Positions 17,601 through 25,942 of a DNA stretch of 64,000 nt are shown one piece after another. Source of the DNA: JACRCT01 sp036504155. Its GTDB lineage: Bacteria; Myxococcota; Myxococcia; Myxococcales; UBA5297. The stretch is taken from the NCBI GenBank assembly GCA_036504155.1, contig DASXVQ010000101.1, positions 62,001-126,000 on the forward strand, read 5' to 3'. The number at the start of each line of letters is the position of its first letter. Position 1 is the first letter of the stretch. Below the pieces are notes generated by a model. It worked only from the letters and a program-made list of their open reading frames with translations, was not told where the DNA came from and did not search any database. The position numbers were made by a program, and so were the translations under genes.

Positions 17601-18775
17601 ACCAGTCGGCTCGGGCGGCCTGCGAGCTGGGCGACTGGCGCGCCGAGTCGCGCTTCCTGCAGCTGATGCAGCGCTTCGTGCGCACCCCGGCCGACGCCTC
17701 CCACGTCCTCTCGCAGTTCGCCTGCCAGGCCGAGTCGCGCCGCTACCTCGCGCGCCTGCTCTTGCGCCGCGCGGTGGACGAGACCTTCGTCGCCGCCGTG
17801 GAGCGCTCCCTCTTCGACGCCCCGGTGGACTGGACGAAGGTGGACCTCGAGCTCAGCGAGATCGCCGACGCCGCCAAGCGGCTGGAGAGGCTGCGCGCGA
17901 TGGCCGCCCTGGCCCCCGACGACGCCAACGGCACCGTCCGCCTCTGCCGCGCGCTGGCGAAGGCCGGCCTGGCGGAGGAGGCGCTGCTCCACGCCCGCCG
18001 GCTCCACGAGCGCGGGCTGATGACCCCGCTCCTGCTGCGCGAGGTCGGCGACCTGCTCTCGCTGCAGGGCCAGGGCGACGAGGCGGTGCGCACCTACTCG
18101 GAGATCGTGGAGTTCGACTCGGGCAGCCTGCCCTCGCGCCGGCTCCTGGGGGACATCTACCTGGGCCACGGCTGGTTCGACGCCGCCTACCGGCAGTACC
18201 GCACCCTCACCGAGCAGCAGCCCACCGACTTCGTCGCCTGGCTGCGGCTGGCGTCGGCGGCCGCGGGGACCGGCCGGCTCGACGAGGCGCTGCGCCTGGA
18301 GCGCAAGGTGGCGGAGGCCGAGGGCACGCCCGGCCCCGACGACCCGCGCCGCTGGGCGCGCCTCTCCTCCGCGGCGCGGCTGGCGCGGGCGCTCAACGAC
18401 CCGCCCAAGGACGACGGCGATCCCGCGAAGATCGCCGAGGCGATGAAGCGCAAGCTCAAGGAGCTGCAGGTCTTCCGCGGCCCGGGGAGCCTGGTGCTGC
18501 TGACCTGGAACGACCTCGCGGTGAACGTGGTCCTCGAGGGAGACGCCTCGGGGAGCCGCGGAGAGCTGGTGGACGCCACCGGAATCGGCCTGTCCGGCCT
18601 GCTGCTGCCCCAGGGCGAGGCGGAGGGGGCGAAGCTGACGGCGCGGGTGCGCGGCGGCCACCGCTCCGGCCCGGTCAAGCTCGTCCGCCACGACCTGGAC
18701 TTCGACGGGAAGGGCTTCCGGGTGGTGATCAAGGAGGTCGAGCTGCCGGTGGGCGCCGACTCCATCGCGCTATGA
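14687..18775 (+). CDS. FecR-like / VIT / von Willebrand A / TPR membrane-anchored protein
   Basis: A 1362-residue protein with one N-terminal membrane segment (about 16-34). It then has a FecR-like beta domain (about 45-190), a VIT domain (about 235-365, with RNEAKRQYEE) and a von Willebrand A domain (about 460-650). The metal site reads DTSGA from Asp474, so the third residue of DxSxS is Ala. A low-complexity linker spans about 830-925, followed by helical TPR-like repeats to about 1250 and a small beta tail. Proteins of this plan present a binding platform at the envelope. It overlaps the next gene by four bases (ATGA). Partner and ligand are unknown. Confidence 0.8.
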   Translation: MSLLSTLTSLSGRTRWIALSALLVLGVGVVLAATLKGAPPGRSPSLQARVELAAGTVRVDTGEGPAPVVSGTPLRSDARVSTTPGARALIRLSDGTGLFLRGGTALALTAEGTRLDSGQLWMDAAATERKPAVHRVGDVAVSAAAAGLELTRAENLVTVYVARGLATVEGPGGRVELQSGERATVRGAAAPEVKPVAFWEDWTGGMADHAAAGLAGAGAGTLYGVDFGGAGGSAAQTLEISHQSIRAVIRDGMAETEVDQTFFNPGSRAVEGWYWFTVPLGAHVTGFALDSNGTLIEGELIERNEAKRQYEESAAQGYQPALLEWIDGHTFRARIYPVPAAGSRRAVLRYLQRLPLVEGRMRFVHPLQAREPLRIGEFSLSVDLGEAGTQMEIGTLADARIEDGGRRVTMRRSGFKPLADFQLEARPRTAPAALRVARFSSGGETADYLMTRWIPDIDWAKVEVAKTEVVLVVDTSGAGDENARQLKAATAEAVLRSLSADDRFALVSLDVKPTPLHPAEGLAAANEKEITLALERLADRVPGGSTDIAAVFDVALSRLHGAEQPAVIYVGDGWATSGELSGEALGERLRRALSTSRARFFTVAVGADANQPLLAELARAGGGRAFAVDETGQATEQALQIAAAVKTPTLTDLEIDLGAGLDETFVSANGKVSRGEEVVLLARTHHDLPPRARITGRLAGAPFSRDYPVTYETSVAASLVPRLWAVEAIQRLLGTAADPEAIRGKIVAMGMDYALMTPFTSFIALESEQAYQQRGIRRNRTRLQGVRLSALTPALEREVLADVAGFALGAAAFGCSSQLPGAAETNPNVGSPGQPASQGSVRRKSIADFGSNSASEEGEAKSAMGPMKPASAPPAPPAPAEPSLPNDALAGARGGAMFKEEKADMRRASPARPDKSRLAQLAPPVAAPSCAAMVARSSPCSDLARRPLAERGVIWMRRLATAQNAAELVKRYQSARAACELGDWRAESRFLQLMQRFVRTPADASHVLSQFACQAESRRYLARLLLRRAVDETFVAAVERSLFDAPVDWTKVDLELSEIADAAKRLERLRAMAALAPDDANGTVRLCRALAKAGLAEEALLHARRLHERGLMTPLLLREVGDLLSLQGQGDEAVRTYSEIVEFDSGSLPSRRLLGDIYLGHGWFDAAYRQYRTLTEQQPTDFVAWLRLASAAAGTGRLDEALRLERKVAEAEGTPGPDDPRRWARLSSAARLARALNDPPKDDGDPAKIAEAMKRKLKELQVFRGPGSLVLLTWNDLAVNVVLEGDASGSRGELVDATGIGLSGLLLPQGEAEGAKLTARVRGGHRSGPVKLVRHDLDFDGKGFRVVIKEVELPVGADSIAL

Positions 18776-19971
18776 CCGTCTACCAGCTCTTCGGGACCCA
18801 GCTCTTCGTGCTCTACACCGGGCTGGGGCACCTGGGGGTGGTGCTGGCCAGCGCGGCGCTGGCGGCGCTCTCCTTCACCGCGCGGCGCCGCGCCTGGTCG
18901 GGGCTCGACGCGCGGGCTCGGGCGAGCGCGCGCCTGGCGGGAGCCGGGGTCGCCGGCACACTGGCGCTGACCCTGCTGGCGGGGCTGCGCGTCCAGGGGG
19001 CGGCGTTCGATCCGCTGGCGCCGGCGATGGCCGGGGCTTGGTTGGCGGCCGTCGCCTCCGGCGCGGGGTTGGTGGCGGCGGCGTGGGCAGCGGCCTCCGG
19101 GGTCGCGGCCGCCGTGCTCGGGCGCTCCGCGACGGGCCGGGCGCTGCCGGCGTGGCGCGCCGTCGCCCGGGACGAGCTGCAGGCCGCGGTCGCCGCCTAC
19201 CAGGCGTTGAAGGCCTCGACGGAGCGGTTGGGGCTCGCGGAGAAGGCCGCGGGCGCCCGGGCGCAGCAGGTCGCCGACGGAGCCGCGGCCGCGGAGTACG
19301 CCAAGGCCGCCGACGCCATCCGCCACCGCCTGCAGCTCGCCGAGGAGCTGCGCGTCGCGGCGGGGGCGGCGGTGGCGAGGCTGGCGTGCGGGGCCCCGGT
19401 GCGGCGAGTCCTCGACCGGCGCCCCGACGCGGCGCTGGCCAGGTTGGAGAAGCCCGAGGAGGCGCCGGCGCTGGCGGAGCGCGCGGACGAGGCGCTGGCG
19501 TCGGTGCGGGCCTTCATGGCCGAGATCGAGACGGCGCGGGCCGAGGTGCAGCGCGAGGCGAAGGGGGCGCCGGGGAGCGTCAGCCACCGGCTGGGGCTCG
19601 ACGCCTCGGAGCGGGCGAAGCCATTCGAGGCGACGCTGGCCGAGCTCGAGGCCTCCTACGGGCGGGTCGGGCACCGCATCGAGGCGCTGAGGATGCGGCT
19701 GCGGGCCGAGGCGGACGCCGGGACCGCCGCCGCAGCGGCCATGGACATCGCCGGCGAGCGCGCGGCGTCGCGGCCGCCGGACGTGGTGGAGGTGGCGCTG
19801 CAGATCGCCCAGGCTCAGCAGGGCGCCGCCGGGGCGCTGGCGGCGCTGGGGGCGGCGCCCAGCCGCGTCACCGAGGTGGTGGTGCGGGCCTCCGCCTCGC
19901 TGGCGCGCGACGGCGGCGACGAGGAGGGGCTGGCCGACGTCCTGCGCTCGGTGCAGCGGGAGCTCGAATAG
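18772..19971 (+). CDS. Membrane protein with long coiled coil
   Basis: A 399-residue protein whose first 120 residues hold three likely membrane helices (about 10-33, 50-70 and 80-110). The remainder is almost entirely helical, Ala/Glu/Arg-rich and heptad-like (for example ARAEVQREAK, EALRMRLRAEAD). No catalytic motif is visible. Its ATG overlaps the stop of the VIT/vWA gene, so the pair is almost certainly co-translated and may act as one complex. Because the composition is so biased, distant similarity cannot be judged by eye. Confidence 0.72.
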   Translation: MTVYQLFGTQLFVLYTGLGHLGVVLASAALAALSFTARRRAWSGLDARARASARLAGAGVAGTLALTLLAGLRVQGAAFDPLAPAMAGAWLAAVASGAGLVAAAWAAASGVAAAVLGRSATGRALPAWRAVARDELQAAVAAYQALKASTERLGLAEKAAGARAQQVADGAAAAEYAKAADAIRHRLQLAEELRVAAGAAVARLACGAPVRRVLDRRPDAALARLEKPEEAPALAERADEALASVRAFMAEIETARAEVQREAKGAPGSVSHRLGLDASERAKPFEATLAELEASYGRVGHRIEALRMRLRAEADAGTAAAAAMDIAGERAASRPPDVVEVALQIAQAQQGAAGALAALGAAPSRVTEVVVRASASLARDGGDEEGLADVLRSVQRELE

Positions 19972-20046
19972 GCCGGCGCGTGGCTCTTGCGCCCGCCCGC
20001 GATCGAAGGCCTTCAGCGCGCCTGGCCGGCCACCTTCCCGCGACGG

Positions 20047-20679
20047 TCAGACCGCCTTGGCCAGCGCCTCGACGTCCCCGGCGACCAGGAGCTCCAGGTT
20101 GCGCGTGATCTTCGCGGCGTCCCAGTCCCACCAGCGCAGCGCCAGCAGCTTCCCGATGGTCGCCTCGTCGAAGCGTTTCTTGAGGACCTGCGCCGGGTTG
20201 CCGCCCACCACCGCGTACGCCGGCACGTCCCGGGTCACCACCGAGCGGCTGGCGATGACCGCCCCGTCGCCCACCTTGACCCCCGGCATCAGCAGCGCGT
20301 CGTAGCCAATCCACACGTCGTTGCCGATGACCGTGTCGCCCTTGAACGGCAGCTCGCCGGTCTTGGGCAGCACCCTCTCCCAGCCGTTGCCGAAGATGGA
20401 GAAAGGGAAGGTCGTCATCCCGGCGAGCCTGTGGTTGGCGCCGTTCATGACGAACTTGGCGCCGCGCGCGATGGCGCAGAACTTCCCGATGACCAGCCGG
20501 TCGCCCAGGAACGGGTAGTGGTAGAGGACGTTCTCCTCGAAGCGCTCCGGGCCGTCGGGGTCGTCGTAGTAGGTGTAGTCGCCCACCACGATGTTGGCGC
20601 TCTTCACGATGCTCTTGAGGAAGCCCACCTGCGGGAAGCCGAGCATCGGGTGGGCGGTCCGGGGGTCGGGTCCGTTCAT
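20047..20679 (-). CDS. Vat/CatB-like hexapeptide acetyltransferase
   Basis: A 210-residue left-handed beta-helix acyltransferase. It has the hallmark segments of the Vat/xenobiotic acetyltransferase group: IGKFCAIARGAKFVMNGANHRL (catalytic His in NGANH), FPFSIFGNGWE, the hexapeptide run VIGNDVWIGYDALLMPGVKVGDGA, VVGGNPA, and a C-terminal LLALRWWDWD. Vat enzymes acetylate streptogramin A drugs, and relatives act on chloramphenicol or sugars. AAGGAGG lies eight bases before the ATG. Substrate is inferred from the family only; chromosomal members often have no proven resistance role. Confidence 0.87.
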   Translation of the reverse strand: MNGPDPRTAHPMLGFPQVGFLKSIVKSANIVVGDYTYYDDPDGPERFEENVLYHYPFLGDRLVIGKFCAIARGAKFVMNGANHRLAGMTTFPFSIFGNGWERVLPKTGELPFKGDTVIGNDVWIGYDALLMPGVKVGDGAVIASRSVVTRDVPAYAVVGGNPAQVLKKRFDEATIGKLLALRWWDWDAAKITRNLELLVAGDVEALAKAV

Positions 20680-20888
20680 GGCAGGCCTCCTTGGAAGGCC
20701 CGCCACCTTCGCCCGCCCCCGCTCGCGGCGCAACCCGGGGCTCCGATTCCCTTTGACTGCCGCCAACGCTGCCCCGATGCGGCGGCTTGCCGTGCTTGCC
20801 GCCTGCCCCCTCGCGTGGTATCCGAGCGGCCCTGCCTAGGAGCCTTAGAAGCTGGAAAAGGCTCGTGAATCGCTTGAAGGAGCGACCC

Positions 20889-22841
20889 GTGATCCGCCTG
20901 CTCGCCCTGACCGCCATCCTCGCCCTCGTGCCCAGTGCCCACGCCGCCGCTCCCGCGCCCGCGCCCGCCAAGCCCGAGAGCAAGGAGACGAAGCCCGAGG
21001 CCAAGCCCGCGGAGCCCGCGCCGGCCCCGGCCCCGGCCCCCGCCCCGGCCGCGCCCGCCGCCAGCCCCGACACCGGAGCGGTGGGCGAGAAGGTCGAGCG
21101 CGAGCAGCTCAAGCGCGAGGTGATGGACGAGGTCAAGCGCGCCCTCGACAAGCAGAAGGAAGAGGTCCGGGACGAGGTCCGCGCCCAGGTCACGACCCAG
21201 ACGGCCAACCGCGCCCTCGAGGAGGAGTTCCAGTTCCACGAGGAGAAGAAGAAGCTCGAGCTGTTCGAGCTCAACGGCTACTTCCGCGTGCGCCCCGAGC
21301 TGTTCCACCAGTTCGACCTGCGCCGCGAGACGGACCCCAAGGGCTTCGAGCTGTTCCCGCGGCCGCTGCAGAACCGCGAGGGCAAGACCCTGGCCGACGC
21401 CAACATGCGCTGGCGGCTGGAGCCCACCCTGAACGTCAGCGAGGACGTGCGCATCCGCGCGCAGATCGACCTGCTCGACAACGTCATCCTCGGCTCCACC
21501 CCCGACGGCGGCTTCGGCATCAGCGACCGCACCCCCTGGACCGCGGTCTCCGACGGCCAGAACCCGCCGACCGCGGACAAGAACTGGGTGCGCGACTCCA
21601 TCCAGATCCGCCGGGCCTACGGCGAGGTGAACACCCCGGTCGGCCAGCTGTTCTTCGGGCGCATGGGCAACCAGTGGGGCATGGGCGTCCTGCGCAACAG
21701 CGGCAACGGCGTCGACAGCGACTACGGCGACACGGTGGACCGCTTCATGTTCGTGGCCAAGGTGGCCGACCACTACATCGTCCCGATGATCGACTTCGTT
21801 TCCGAGGGCCCCTCCAGCGCCAAGCGCCAGGACATGATGGGCCAGCCCTTCGACGCCGAGCAGCTCGACGACGCCACCGACTACTCCCTGGCGATCGCGC
21901 GGCGCGACAGCGACCTCGAGATCAACCGCAAGCTGGCCGCGGGGCAGAACATCCTCAACTACGGCGCCTACTTCACCTACCGGCGCCAGTCGACCGACGC
22001 CGCCGGCTTCTACAAGCAGAATTCGCCCTACGCCAACGAGGCGGGCAACCTGGGCTTCCTGCCGCGCAACGCGCAGCTGTACATCCCCGACATCTGGCTG
22101 AAGTTCCAGACCAAGAAGCTCAAGCTGGAGCTGGAGATGGCGGGCGTCTTCGGCAAGGTCGGCAACGCCGCGCTGGGCACCACCGTGGGCGGCCTGGAGT
22201 CGAGCGGCGAGCTGACGATGCGCCAGTTCGGCGGCGCGCTGACCGGCAGCTACAAGGTCCTCGACGCGCTGGACGTGGGGATCGAGGTGGGCTTCGCCTC
22301 GGGCGACAAGGCCCCCGGCATGGGCAACAACCCCGGCCGCGGCGGCACCGTGCCTGGCAGCATCGACGGCGCGCAGTACTGCTTCAAGTCGGCCTCCTGC
22401 GGCGGCAGGGACGACCGCTTCGTCGACAACTTCCGCTTCAACCGCGACTACCGCGTCGACCTCATCCTCTGGCGCGAGATCTTCGACGGCGTGACCGACG
22501 CCTTCTACGTCAAGCCCGGCGCCAAGTACGAGATCACCGAGGGCCTGGGCGTGTGGGCCAACGTCATCTACTCGCGCGCCATCTACGGCTCGTCCACGCC
22601 GTCCTCCTCGCTGCAGCCCGACGGCTCGATCCAGGGCGACGAGAACCTCGGCGTGGAGATCGACGGCGGCGTCCGCTACGACTCCGGAGACGGCTTCATC
22701 GCCGGCGTCGCCTACGGCGTGCTCTTCCCGCTGGGCGGCCTGAAGAACAACGTGGACTCGCACACCGGCGCGACGCTCAGCACCTCCATCGACGCCCAGA
22801 CCGCCCAGACCGTCCGCGGCTGGTTCGTCATCAAGTACTGA
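20889..22841 (+). CDS. Outer-membrane protein resembling TIGR04551
   Basis: A 650-residue protein with a signal peptide (cut near SAHA), an Ala/Pro/Lys linker to about residue 65, a short charged coiled coil (about 65-110) and then a beta-rich domain. The domain has alternating aromatic strands ending WFVIKY, a typical barrel C-terminus. The layout resembles the TIGR04551 group described from Myxococcales. The N-terminal coiled coil may trimerise or reach the cell wall. AAGGAG before the GTG fixes the start. Transported substrate is unknown. The following 49-residue lipoprotein gene overlaps its stop. Confidence 0.75.
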   Translation: MIRLLALTAILALVPSAHAAAPAPAPAKPESKETKPEAKPAEPAPAPAPAPAPAAPAASPDTGAVGEKVEREQLKREVMDEVKRALDKQKEEVRDEVRAQVTTQTANRALEEEFQFHEEKKKLELFELNGYFRVRPELFHQFDLRRETDPKGFELFPRPLQNREGKTLADANMRWRLEPTLNVSEDVRIRAQIDLLDNVILGSTPDGGFGISDRTPWTAVSDGQNPPTADKNWVRDSIQIRRAYGEVNTPVGQLFFGRMGNQWGMGVLRNSGNGVDSDYGDTVDRFMFVAKVADHYIVPMIDFVSEGPSSAKRQDMMGQPFDAEQLDDATDYSLAIARRDSDLEINRKLAAGQNILNYGAYFTYRRQSTDAAGFYKQNSPYANEAGNLGFLPRNAQLYIPDIWLKFQTKKLKLELEMAGVFGKVGNAALGTTVGGLESSGELTMRQFGGALTGSYKVLDALDVGIEVGFASGDKAPGMGNNPGRGGTVPGSIDGAQYCFKSASCGGRDDRFVDNFRFNRDYRVDLILWREIFDGVTDAFYVKPGAKYEITEGLGVWANVIYSRAIYGSSTPSSSLQPDGSIQGDENLGVEIDGGVRYDSGDGFIAGVAYGVLFPLGGLKNNVDSHTGATLSTSIDAQTAQTVRGWFVIKY

Positions 22842-22990
22842 TGCGCGGGCGCTGGCGCCTGCCGGTCGCCGCCGCCGCGCTCCTCGGGCTCCTCCTGGCT
22901 TGCGGGGTGCGCGGCTCGCCCCGCGCGCCGCGGCCGGACCCGGCCGTGCCCGCGCCGGAAGAGCCCTGCGACGCCGGTTGCTGCCGCTAG
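22841..22990 (+). CDS. Tiny lipoprotein with Cys-rich tail (49 aa)
   Basis: A 49-residue frame whose ATG shares one base with the stop of the outer-membrane protein (TGATG). It encodes a basic N-terminus, a hydrophobic stretch ending LLGLLLAC (a good lipobox), a short Arg/Pro-rich spacer, and a tail CDAGCCR. A lipidated peptide of about 30 mature residues is predicted. The coupling suggests it is an accessory of the barrel. Nothing else is recognised. Confidence 0.6.
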   Translation: MRGRWRLPVAAAALLGLLLACGVRGSPRAPRPDPAVPAPEEPCDAGCCR

Positions 22991-23009
22991 TTTCTTCGAG
23001 TCGTGAGCT

Positions 23010-23570
23010 CTAGGTCGTGAGCCCCGGGTCCCGACCTTCGGGCTTCGGGGCCGGCTTCGCCTTGCGCCTGCGCGGCCAGAAGGCGTAGGCCAAAAACGGC
23101 GAGAACATCACCAACTCCACGGCCATCACGCGCTGGCCCCAGGGCGTCAGCAGCCCGCGCAGGCCAATCGGCGCCACCGGGATGGGCGTCCAGGGCAGGA
23201 AGATCCGCTCGTTGGAGAAGGGCCAGAACAGCGCGATGCCCAGCCCGCCGTCCGTCGCGGCGTCGCACAGGTCGTGGACGACCAGCGCGCCGAACGAGAC
23301 CAGCGCCACGCGCACGAACGGGAACTTGAAGCGCTTCCCCAAGAGCCCCAACGCCAGCGACATCAGCACCGCCATCCCTATCGAGTGGACGGCCCCGCGG
23401 TGGCCGAACGGCGCCTCGTACGGGATGCGCAGGACGAAGGCGATGGCGTCGAGGTCCGGCAGCATGCCGATGACGGCGAAGAGGAACATCGAGCTGGCCA
23501 GCTCCTCGCGCCGCCGCGCGTGCAGCCGCCCCGCCGCCAACCCCACCATCGCGTGTCCGATGCTCGGCAT
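23010..23570 (-). CDS. YdjM-like (DUF457) membrane metal-dependent hydrolase
   Basis: A 186-residue membrane protein starting MPSIGHAMVG. It shows the His/Asp pattern of the YdjM/DUF457 group: an N-terminal GHAMVG, MLPDLDAI (about 36-43), HRGAVHS (about 57-63), and VVHDLCDAATDGGLGI with FWPFSNER downstream. Members are predicted zinc-dependent phospholipase-like hydrolases of the inner membrane. The C-terminus is a basic cytosolic tail. Biochemical activity in the family is poorly known. Confidence 0.8.
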   Translation of the reverse strand: MPSIGHAMVGLAAGRLHARRREELASSMFLFAVIGMLPDLDAIAFVLRIPYEAPFGHRGAVHSIGMAVLMSLALGLLGKRFKFPFVRVALVSFGALVVHDLCDAATDGGLGIALFWPFSNERIFLPWTPIPVAPIGLRGLLTPWGQRVMAVELVMFSPFLAYAFWPRRRKAKPAPKPEGRDPGLTT

Positions 23571-23610
23571 TCGCCCCCTTGCTTACCCCAAGGCTGGCGC
23601 CCCGCCAAAC

Positions 23611-24267
23611 TCAGCCCCGCCGCAGCTCCTCGATGAGGTCGGCCAGCTGGTCGATGGCCTGCGCCGCCTGTCGCGCTCGCTCGGAGGCGACGACCGCCGG
23701 TCCCGTCGCTTCGAAGCGCAGGAGTGTCAGGCGGCTCTCCAGCTCGGCGGCGCGGGCCAGGGCCAGCTCCAGGTCCGCACGCGCCTGCTGCCAGAGCGCG
23801 CGGACCCGCCGGACATGGCCCAGCCGCGCGTCCAGGACCGGGACGAGAGGCTCCCCCGCGGTGGCGCGCAGGCGGTCGAGCTGGCCCGCGAGCGCCGCGT
23901 CGTCGAAGCCCGGCTGGAGCAGGACCCTCTGGAGGGCGTCGGCCCGGCTCGCCGACCCGCGCATGGCCGACGCCAGAGCCCGGATCTGCGCGGCCTCGAA
24001 CCGAAGCGGCTGGCCCAGCTGGCGCGCCAGCGCCCCGGTCGCCTCGAGCAGCCGGTCCTCGATCTCGCCGATCGGATCGCCTTCGAGCGCGCGCGGGACG
24101 CGCGGGTCCTTGAGCGCCGCCATCAGCGCGGGGACGAAGAAGGGCCAGGCCACCAGGTGCCACACCGACGGCTCCAGCCGCTCCCGGGCCCGGCCGGAGA
24201 CGTGCTGCCAGAGCAGCACGGTGACGGCGAGGCCGGTGAGCAGGTAGCCGGCGACCATGGGCTTCAT
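23611..24267 (-). CDS. Membrane-anchored hypothetical protein
   Basis: A 218-residue protein with one or two hydrophobic segments near the N-terminus (about 4-22 and 36-52) and a helical Ala/Leu/Arg-rich C-terminal domain, probably coiled (ARADLELALARAAELESRLTLL). GGGAGG seven bases before the ATG decides the start. No motif is recognised. It lies between the YdjM-like gene and the divergently transcribed NFACT gene, with 40 bases to the former, so it may share that transcript. Confidence 0.65.
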   Translation of the reverse strand: MKPMVAGYLLTGLAVTVLLWQHVSGRARERLEPSVWHLVAWPFFVPALMAALKDPRVPRALEGDPIGEIEDRLLEATGALARQLGQPLRFEAAQIRALASAMRGSASRADALQRVLLQPGFDDAALAGQLDRLRATAGEPLVPVLDARLGHVRRVRALWQQARADLELALARAAELESRLTLLRFEATGPAVVASERARQAAQAIDQLADLIEELRRG

Positions 24268-24419
24268 CCGCGCCTCCCGAGCCAGCTGAAGGACGGCCGA
24301 CACTTCCGCCAAGGACCCGATCGGTCCGTCGAACGGGCGCGTCTTTCCGGGAACCCGGCGCGCTCCGGGCACGTCGCCCGGCTTGACCTGCGCGCACCTT
24401 TGCCTACCGTGGAGGCCCG

Positions 24420-25871
24420 ATGAGCCTCACCTCCCGCGAGATCGAGCTGGTCGTCACCGAGCTGCAGCCGCTCGTGGGCGGGTTCGTCCAGAAGATCGCC
24501 GTCACCGAGCCGCGCTCGGTCTACCTGGAGCTGCGCCAGCCCGGCGCCTCCACGCTGCTGCTGGTCTGCGCCGAGCAGGGCCGCACGCGGCTGCACGTCG
24601 CGCAGGGCCGGCCTGCCTCGCCCGAGCCGCCGTTCGCGTTCCAGGGGCTGCTGCGCGCCGAGCTGATGGGCTGCGCGCTCGAGTCCATCACCGCCGCCCC
24701 GAACGACCGGCTGGTGCGGCTCGGCTTCCGGGGCAAGGACGGGACCCGGACGCTCGCCGCGGAGCTGACCGGGCGCCACGGCAACCTCTTCCTGCTGGAC
24801 GATGCGGACGTCGTGCGCGGCGCGGCCGTGCCCAACCTGTCGGAGAAGCGCGACAACCGCGCGGGCAAGCCTTACGTGCCGCCGGCGTCTGGCGGCGCGC
24901 CGACCGAGGAGCGACCGCCGCGCTTCACGGGAATCACCGACACCTCGTTCCCGCTCTCCGCGCAGATCGAGCCTGCGTACGCGGAGCGCGAGAAGCGCGA
25001 GGTGGCGACGGATCGACGCCGGGCCCTCGAGCAGGCGCTGAAGGGCCCTCTGCAGAAGCTCGAGCGGACGATCACCAAGGTCGAGGGCGACGTGGAGCGG
25101 GCAGGCAAGGCCGACCTGCACCGCCAGCGCGGCGAGCTGCTCAAGACGAGCCTCGGAGGCATCAAGCGCGGGCAGAAAGAGGTCACCCTGGTCGAGTACA
25201 GCGAGACCGGCGTGCAGGAGATCACCATCCCGCTCGACCCGGCGCGCTCGCCCAAGGAGAACCTGGAGCGGGAGTTCCACCAGTACCGCCGGCTGCTCGC
25301 CGGGCAGACGCGGGCGCGCGCCCGGCTCGAGTCCCTGCGCGGCGAGCGGGACGCGCTGAGGCGGCGGCTGGAGGCGCTCGCGGCCACCAGCGACGAGGAG
25401 CTCCTGCAGCAGAGCCCGTCGGGCAGCCCCGAACACGCACGAGTCCCGGTGCCACGCCGCGAGAGGGCCTCGGGCCCGAAGCGGCCGTACCGGGAGCACC
25501 TCTCGCCGTCGGGGCAGCGCATCCGCGTCGGCCGCGGGGCCAAGGAGAACGACGCGCTCACCTTCCGCTGGTCGAAGGGCAACGACGTCTGGCTGCACGC
25601 CCGCGGAGTCGGCGGCGCCCACGTGGTGATCCCCCTCGGGCGCGACGAGCAGCTCAAGGACGAGACGCTCCGGGACGCGGCGCTGCTGGCGGCGCATCAC
25701 AGCGAGTCGCGCGGCGACGCGGTCGAGGTGACCTGGACGCGGGTGAAGTACGTGAAGCGGCAGAAGGGCGGCCCGGGCGCCGTCCTCTACAGCCAGGACA
25801 AGACCTTGCTCGTCCGCCCCGACCCGGGGCGTCTGGCCAGGCTCACGCTGGTCGAGCCCGGGGGCGGCTGA
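24420..25871 (+). CDS. NFACT / RqcH-like protein
   Basis: A 483-residue member of the NFACT family (RqcH, Rqc2, FbpA). The N-terminal NFACT-N domain includes LTGRHGNLFLLD (about 116-127). A charged helical middle (about 190-325) would form the coiled-coil arms, and the C-terminal NFACT-R domain has GRGAKENDALTFRW and DVWLHARGVGGAHV (about 375-407). RqcH binds stalled 50S-peptidyl-tRNA complexes and adds alanine tails for degradation. The protein is shorter than Bacillus RqcH, mainly in the arms, so activity is plausible but not certain. Confidence 0.85.
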   Translation: MSLTSREIELVVTELQPLVGGFVQKIAVTEPRSVYLELRQPGASTLLLVCAEQGRTRLHVAQGRPASPEPPFAFQGLLRAELMGCALESITAAPNDRLVRLGFRGKDGTRTLAAELTGRHGNLFLLDDADVVRGAAVPNLSEKRDNRAGKPYVPPASGGAPTEERPPRFTGITDTSFPLSAQIEPAYAEREKREVATDRRRALEQALKGPLQKLERTITKVEGDVERAGKADLHRQRGELLKTSLGGIKRGQKEVTLVEYSETGVQEITIPLDPARSPKENLEREFHQYRRLLAGQTRARARLESLRGERDALRRRLEALAATSDEELLQQSPSGSPEHARVPVPRRERASGPKRPYREHLSPSGQRIRVGRGAKENDALTFRWSKGNDVWLHARGVGGAHVVIPLGRDEQLKDETLRDAALLAAHHSESRGDAVEVTWTRVKYVKRQKGGPGAVLYSQDKTLLVRPDPGRLARLTLVEPGGG

Positions 25872-25942
25872 AGCCAGGAGCCCGTGGCCTTGCGGGCGCG
25901 AGGGCACCTTCGGTAGCGTGGCGCCCCCTTCCGGAGGCCACC

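Noticed and set aside
14516..18691. Very long open frame antisense to the VIT/vWA gene
   Set aside because: Long antisense frames are expected in DNA of this GC content. The translation is Arg/Gly/Ala-rich without domains, while the sense frame has clear domains and a coupled neighbour. The same reasoning was used for the other long shadow frames in the window.
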